Source: Laguncularia racemosa (lineage: Eukaryota > Streptophyta > Magnoliopsida > Myrtales > Combretaceae). Taken from it: a stretch of 64,000 nucleotides of DNA. Both the position numbers and the translations under genes were made by a program. The stretch covers positions 6,882,001-6,946,000 of the forward strand of contig JBBMOL010000023.1 of NCBI GenBank assembly GCA_037954665.1, given 5' to 3'. Position 1 is the first letter of the stretch. Each line of letters starts with the position of its first letter. The notes beneath the pieces are model-generated. The model saw only the letters and a program-made list of their open reading frames with translations. It did not search any database and was not told the origin of the DNA. Positions 58,633 through 64,000 of this stretch are shown piece by piece.

Positions 58633-61600
58633 TCCATCTTTATTATTTATAAACTTTAGGATTTTGAGTATCTAACCTTGAGGCCTTAAGGTCTTTAGTT
58701 GTTGCCCTTAACTTAAATAACCCTTTAGTCGAGACTATATATGTATGATTGTAGTGTATGTTGCTTTAATAATTAAGTCATGTGCGATTTGGCATGCTTG
58801 TATGTGCGACACATTAATTTACTTGTTGGTCATTATTATCGTCTCTTTCAAGGACTTATTTTCAAGTAAATTAACATTTTAAATAAAAAGATTAAAGTGT
58901 GTAGGATTTGAGCCTTATGTGCTCTTCTTAAGTAATAAGGACATGTAATGGATTAGTTATTTCCTTTGAGTTTGGGATTTGATAATGATAAAATGTATTG
59001 AAGAAGGCAAAACTCTGTATTGTAAATAATTATCTTTAGGTTATTTGCTACCTCAATTAGCAAAGGTATGGTAGATATGGTACCTTTTATTTAATATAAC
59101 TGTAGGTTATTTCTTTTTCTCATAACAAGGATAAAGTGTAGATATAGTTATTTTGGAATAAAAATGAGTATAGGTCATCGGTTTGGCTTTCAGCAAATAA
59201 CCAACCCGAGGTAATTGATTTTAAAACTAGGGGAAAATATATATTTAGTCCTTAATATTTACTTTTTTATACAATTTTTTATTTTAATTTTCATTTTATT
59301 TTAATTTAATTTTTAACATTTTTAAAAATTTGTAAAAGTAGAATTATATTGACCTGGTTAAATTTTTTGTACATCATTGACACGATTTGGCTTTTGAATG
59401 GTTCAAAATAATTAATTTAATAAAATAATAATTTTAAATTTATTTAATTATATAATATGGTAAAAAAATCAGATATACTTATTTATATAATATAATAAAA
59501 ATACAAAAGAAATGAAATATAAAAAAGAAAATAGAAAAGAATTACAAATAAATTATGCAAATCGTAGTCAAATAAATTACAAATAAATTATATTAAAGAG
59601 TTTAAACTTATCAATTTAGTTCAACTTTTCTTAAGAGTTAGCATGGTATCAATACAATCTCGTCGAGCCATATTACTTTCTAGATACTAAGATGATGAAG
59701 AAAATTAAGATAGTATACACGGGTTTTCTTAAAAAATGAAGAATACAAATATATAGATCTCTTCATAGTAATATGAAGTTGCACTGGCTGATCATAAAGT
59801 CATAATAATGTTTCAAAACAAACTGTTCAAGACATTAGAAACGAAGGGACCACTACAACCTGAACCACCAGGACCCATTCTAATGTTGTAGACTTTGTAG
59901 TCCTGATAAGTCTATAGCTAACTTATGTGGAAAAATGGCCTTGAACATTGGCGTAGGTTTAGGATTAGGGTAAGTAATTCAAACGTTTTTTGATTTTTAG
60001 AATAAGTACTTTAAGATAAAAGGGAAAAACATTATTGGGCATTTTTTTTTTTTTGTTCACCTAGCCAAAATTTAGATTTAATATCCGAAGTCTATCTATT
60101 TGCCTACTTTAGATTACTCTAAATCAAGAATGAGTTAAACTAATTAAAAGAAAAATTAACCCAATTTGCAATCGATTTTCTAAATTCGATTCAAATTACT
60201 CTATTTTTCTGTGGATATATGATAAAAACCAGAGATAGGATAGGAACGCGCATGGGTCGTGTTAATCAAGTCAACAGTAAATACTGTAAATCTTGTAGAT
60301 TACGTGCAAGCATTTGGAAGGGCGAAAACGAACGGGAAATCCCGCACAACCAGAGTCACAGTGCGACATGGCGAGAGGGACATTGAAAGCCGACAGCGGC
60401 GTAGTTTGAGATTTATGCGCAATTAATAATAATGCAGACGCAAGAAGATGGGGCTCTCTCCCAATTGGTTACTTTCTTGACTTGGGAGAGCAACGTAGGA
60501 CCCATCAACTCGCGAAACCACAAGCATAAAACAAAGCTAAGGGGGGAAAAAGAGGGACTTTGATTGGACGTCGGGACCCAGTAGGGGAAAAGAAAAATAT
60601 TAATAAATTAAAGAAAAAGTTGTAGAGAATCTTCTCTAAAGCAAAAAAAAAAAATCAAATTGGAAGGTAATGGCCGTCGGCCAATTGGGGGTGGTATTGG
60701 TTTGACGCGTGTTGATGATGAGTTTGTGGTTGGGCTCCACCTTCCTATTCACAAAAGTCCAAACCCCAGCACTCTTTTATGCAATAAAAAAACAACAGAC
60801 GTCGTAAAGGGTGAGGCATTTAGGGTCCACTTCCATGCCTAAGCCTAACCTAACGTTATCATAGTGCAAACGGTGACCCATGATCATGAGCTCCGACCAA
60901 TTTTTCCTTTAGGATAATGATAAACTCATCAATTTTTTAAATCAAATTTTAGGGTTTTTTTGCTAGGATATGTTTGGTTTATTTTATGCAAGCCATTCAA
61001 CTGTTCTTTCGTTGAAACTTGGTTTGAATATAGAATATAGGAGTAGAACTTAGAAGTATGCACTGTGTCTGAGGATCCGATTATTGATTCCCAAGTAAAT
61101 ATAAGAACAATATTTGCTTTTCACACTCGGAACAAAATTCAAATTTTCAACCATACCGCATCATTCGCCTAGCAATATGGGGTAGCGTTTTCCAAGATTA
61201 ATGCAGTTTCTTAGAAGTAAACCCAAAGACCTATAATTTTTTAAAGGGATTTGTTAACATGAGTTTAAACTTTTCGTTTTTCTAATTTTGATTATACATT
61301 TAGCGGGAAAACAACCATATAAAAAGATGGTAAATTTTCTATTTAGTTTCTTAGGAAACTCATTAGCATTTTCATTTTTAAAAATTGATTCCTCTCATAA
61401 TAACAATGTGAAACATCATAATGAAAAAAATTCCTTCAGTAAACACCGAGAACAATTTTTAGATGGGAAAGAGATTCGATCTCTTGGAATTTCTTAACAT
61501 CGATGATAAGATCCCTTTGAACAAACATATGGAAAGTACTCTTATGACTCTTGAAGCCAATCCTCACTGGTACATGATATAGAAAATAAGTAAAAACTCA

Positions 61601-61712
61601 TAAAATTAAAATAAATAAAACTAAGAAGAGGTCATTTAATTTGGTATGCTTTAGTTGAATATTGGTTGTGCTAGTCAACTAAAGCAAGAAAAATAATAAT
61701 AATAATAATAAG
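58633..61712. other. Intergenic DNA with one GC-richer block
   Basis: Mostly AT-rich sequence without features. The block at about 60.24-60.85 kb is richer in G and C (including GACGCG, GGCGTAG and GACGTCGT) and holds a 60-codon frame at 60660-60842 with no recognisable motif. It could be the remains of a promoter or exon, but I cannot assign it. An (AAT)n run lies at 61692-61711. Confidence 0.4.
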
Positions 61713-61831
61713 ACTTGTTGATGGGGAGACTACTTTGATCGATCAATAGTAGTTGAAACGATAGCCTTCAAAACTTGTTGATAGTGAGACTACTTTGATC
61801 AATCAATAGTGGTCGAAGCGATAGCCTTCAA
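61713..61831. repeat. 60-bp tandem duplication
   Basis: ACTTGTTGATGGGGAGACTA... at 61713-61772 is repeated at 61773-61831 with about five substitutions. It is non-coding and older than the perfect duplication at 42.5 kb. Confidence 0.85.
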
Positions 61832-62029
61832 TTCAACTTCTTCCTCTTCTCCCTCAATCTTGTCTAGTTGTGAATTCATTATCGATGCACTCCATCTCAA
61901 TAGTCCTCTCTCAAGAATTACTCAACCCCGAGTTTAACTCTATAAGCATAAGCCCTTAGCTAACTAATATTCCTTATGTTCTTGATTGCCGACCCACCAT
62001 CTAATCTTCAACATGAATTTTTTTTTTTT

Positions 62030-62530
62030 TTTTTTTGTAACAATTGGAACTTCTCACACCATGATATTGTTTGCATTGGTGTAATATTGCCCTATCCTAA
62101 GAACACTCCCTACTTAGCATGCTTGACTTTAGAGTTGCAACATACTCTAGGTTGTCACCAATATATGTCTCGATGTTAAAATTTTGTCAAAGGGATATCA
62201 TAATCTCCCTCACTCTTAAAAAATTGATGTCCTCATCAATTTTCTTGCACATGTTCAAGACTATGCAAGGTAAGTAGGATTCTAGAGGTGCTACCTTATA
62301 GGCTTAGAAGGTATCTCATAATCAAGCACTTTACCTTGCATGGCATTCAACTCTCCCTTTTTATCTAGCGTATTGCTCTAATATAATTTGTAACAACCGA
62401 AATTTCTCACATCAAAGCATTGTTTGCTTTAGCATAATATGCCTCACAAATTTGTCATTGGTGCCAACTAGCTGCTTTTTAGGAGCATGGTTAACGTTAG
62501 AGTTTTAATGGGCTTCAAACCATTATTTTC
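62030..62530. repeat. Two diverged copies of a TGTAACAA repeat
   Basis: The sequence beginning TGTAACAATTGGAACTTCTC at about 62036 and that beginning TGTAACAACCGAAATTTCTC at about 62391 align over roughly 100 bases, through ATTGTTTGC and TAATAT. A similar ATTGTCCGCTTTGG-type block is widespread in plant repeats. Here the copies lie beside a Gypsy remnant and may belong to an LTR or another element. Confidence 0.5.
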
Positions 62531-62589
62531 CAAAAGACACCTCGGTATTAAGAGTTCAATTGCATTGCATTTGAGTTGAGAGATATCAC

Positions 62590-63250
62590 ATTTTCATTAC
62601 CTAGACATCTCATCTTTCTTAACCTTATAAAAGTTAGCCTTGCCTCAAGTATTGTCCCATTCACATCAAATTACCATAAATTGCATAGTAGCATCTAATA
62701 AGAGTTCACTGTAATGATATTAGATCAAGCCTCACCTTTATACTACCCTTTTGAGAAAGGAACCTTGCATTATTTAATCATTTAAACCCCCTTCACCCCT
62801 ATTAATCCACCCATCAAAATATGGTTTGCAATAGTTCTCCAAGGATAGTATAACTTCCTCACAATAGCTTTATTAAGAATATTTGTGCAATTACCATTAT
62901 TAATAAGAAGGTCAAGAAATTGATTAGTAACAATACTTATAGTTTTAAACAACTTATACCATTGTATTTTCTCTTTCTATTTAGGTTTTGACCTAATCAT
63001 TTGATGATTAAATTTCAACCTTCCTCTTTAATATCAAAATCAATACTATCCAATATGGACCACAATATACCTCTTCTACACCATCCCTCTCTACTCTCCG
63101 TGCTAGAAAATCACCATGATGATTCCAAATAGTTCACATTTGTAACACTTACCATTCATAGGCTTGGCATAGAATTTTAAGTCACTTGTGGCCCATTATT
63201 CTTTATTACCTTCTAGTTTGGCATAGACACACATACCAACGTTTTTGTCC
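62590..63250 (-). pseudogene. Gypsy gag knuckle and protease remnant
   Basis: On the minus strand from about 63.2 kb, a zinc knuckle start (MNGKCYKCELF) is followed after a gap by LLINNGNCTNILNKAIVRKL (about 62.93-62.87 kb). This is a decayed plant Gypsy protease block in which the catalytic Asp is now Asn. Next come HPYFDGWINRGE and, near 62.69 kb, a LLCNLW-FDVNGT piece that corresponds to the usual Leu-Leu-Gly-Arg-Pro-Trp-Gln-Phe-Asp. Frameshifts and stops are many. Confidence 0.7.
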
Positions 63251-64000
63251 ATAAAGCAACTATCCCCTTCTCATGTTATATTACAAACTACTCTTCCTAA
63301 ATTATACGTAGCATTAAAAAAATGAAAAAAAAGAAAGAAAGAAAAAAGGAAAAAGAAAAGAAAGGTGGAGGGTATTTTTCCGTGAAGGGAACATAGACCT
63401 CAAATTGTATATTAGCCAAAAGGTGTAGGATTAAATTGCACTTATCTTTCTAAAGAATATATATATATATAACCAAGTTATCTAGTGCAATTAAAGGAGA
63501 TACTAATGATAAAGATAAAAATATAAATGAAAAGAAGGAATGCATTCCTTTAAACTAAAGTACCCTCAACTTCAGACCAAACCAAATGCAAGTGGAATGG
63601 TGATTTCTTTTTGTGAAACAGTAACCTGACTTTAATAGAGCAATCCATCAACACGAACTGCCAATAAAAGACAACAAAGGCCAGCAATAATTCAACAAAA
63701 TGTTTATAGGTAAGTTTAGATTAGACTTTTTTCTCGTGCATGAAGTAAAGGATGATTTTTACCTCGTTTTTAGAGCGCATCCTAGGAATCAAGGAAGACA
63801 AGACTTTAATAACGGACTCATCATGTTAATGTTAATATGTTTTAGGAAAATATATTTTTAATTCTTAATATTTTTTATTTTTTATTTAAATTCTCAATGT
63901 TTTTAAAATCTTATAAAAACAAAACTTTTATTAAATACGTTAAATTTTCTATTCATTTTAAATATATATTAGTTTTCAATTAGCCATAAGCTAATTGGTC
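63251..64000. other. AT-rich window end
   Basis: A purine-rich low-complexity tract lies at about 63317-63372. Beyond it I see no gene. It may hold more of the Gypsy gag, too decayed to read. Confidence 0.4.

Noticed and set aside
61692..61831. CRISPR-like or satellite array
   Set aside because: Only two 60-bp units next to an (AAT)n run; a simple tandem duplication suffices, and the genome is eukaryotic.

Overview
This is a window of a plant nuclear genome, almost certainly a eudicot. It is AT-rich, has genes with spliced introns, and carries a pentatricopeptide-repeat (PPR) protein with a C-terminal DYW domain and an RPB7-like subunit of the plant RNA polymerase IV/V type. The rest is dominated by decayed plant retrotransposons (Copia, Gypsy, L1-type LINE) and small DNA transposons. 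I cannot name the species from sequence alone.

Three protein-coding genes look intact. XRCC4 (21493-24787, + strand, five exons, 265 aa) encodes the non-homologous end-joining partner of DNA ligase IV. An RPB7/NRPD7/NRPE7-like gene (44471-45031, +, 186 aa) encodes a stalk subunit of a plant nuclear RNA polymerase. A DYW-type PPR gene (52658-54799, +, 713 aa) encodes an organelle RNA-editing factor. The last two belong to a duplicated pair. Around 39.63-40.16 kb lies a dead copy of the C-terminal half of the PPR gene, followed by the intact RPB7-like gene. At 52.66-55.97 kb lies the intact PPR gene, followed by a dead RPB7-like gene. Each unit has therefore lost the opposite member.

Layout: 1-1.97 kb anonymous AT-rich DNA; 1.97-7.43 kb a rearranged Copia element with inverted LTR termini and a perfect 5-bp target duplication, itself interrupted by a ~3.1-kb LTR-like insertion; 7.4-12.2 kb anonymous; 12.2-19.3 kb an old LINE on the minus strand, split by a 2.1-kb solo LTR with a 5-bp target duplication; 20.5-21.1 kb a Gypsy remnant; 21.5-24.8 kb XRCC4; 26.5-32.7 kb a full-length but dead Copia element on the minus strand with both LTRs, PBS and near-matching target duplication; 33.2-35.3 kb a second copy of the 2.1-kb solo LTR in the opposite orientation; 35.9-37.1 kb a Gypsy gag/protease remnant with a MITE inside it; 38.2-45.0 kb duplicated unit A, with a 5'-truncated LINE inserted; 48.2-56.0 kb duplicated unit B; 57.6-58.6 kb a ~1-kb hAT-like non-autonomous transposon with an 8-bp target duplication; 62.6-63.3 kb another Gypsy gag/protease remnant.

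The observations I find most worth following are the Copia element that appears to have integrated with two U3 ends, the reciprocal decay of the PPR/RPB7-like tandem units, and the tRNA-like A-box/B-box pair kept in both copies of the 2.1-kb solo LTR.
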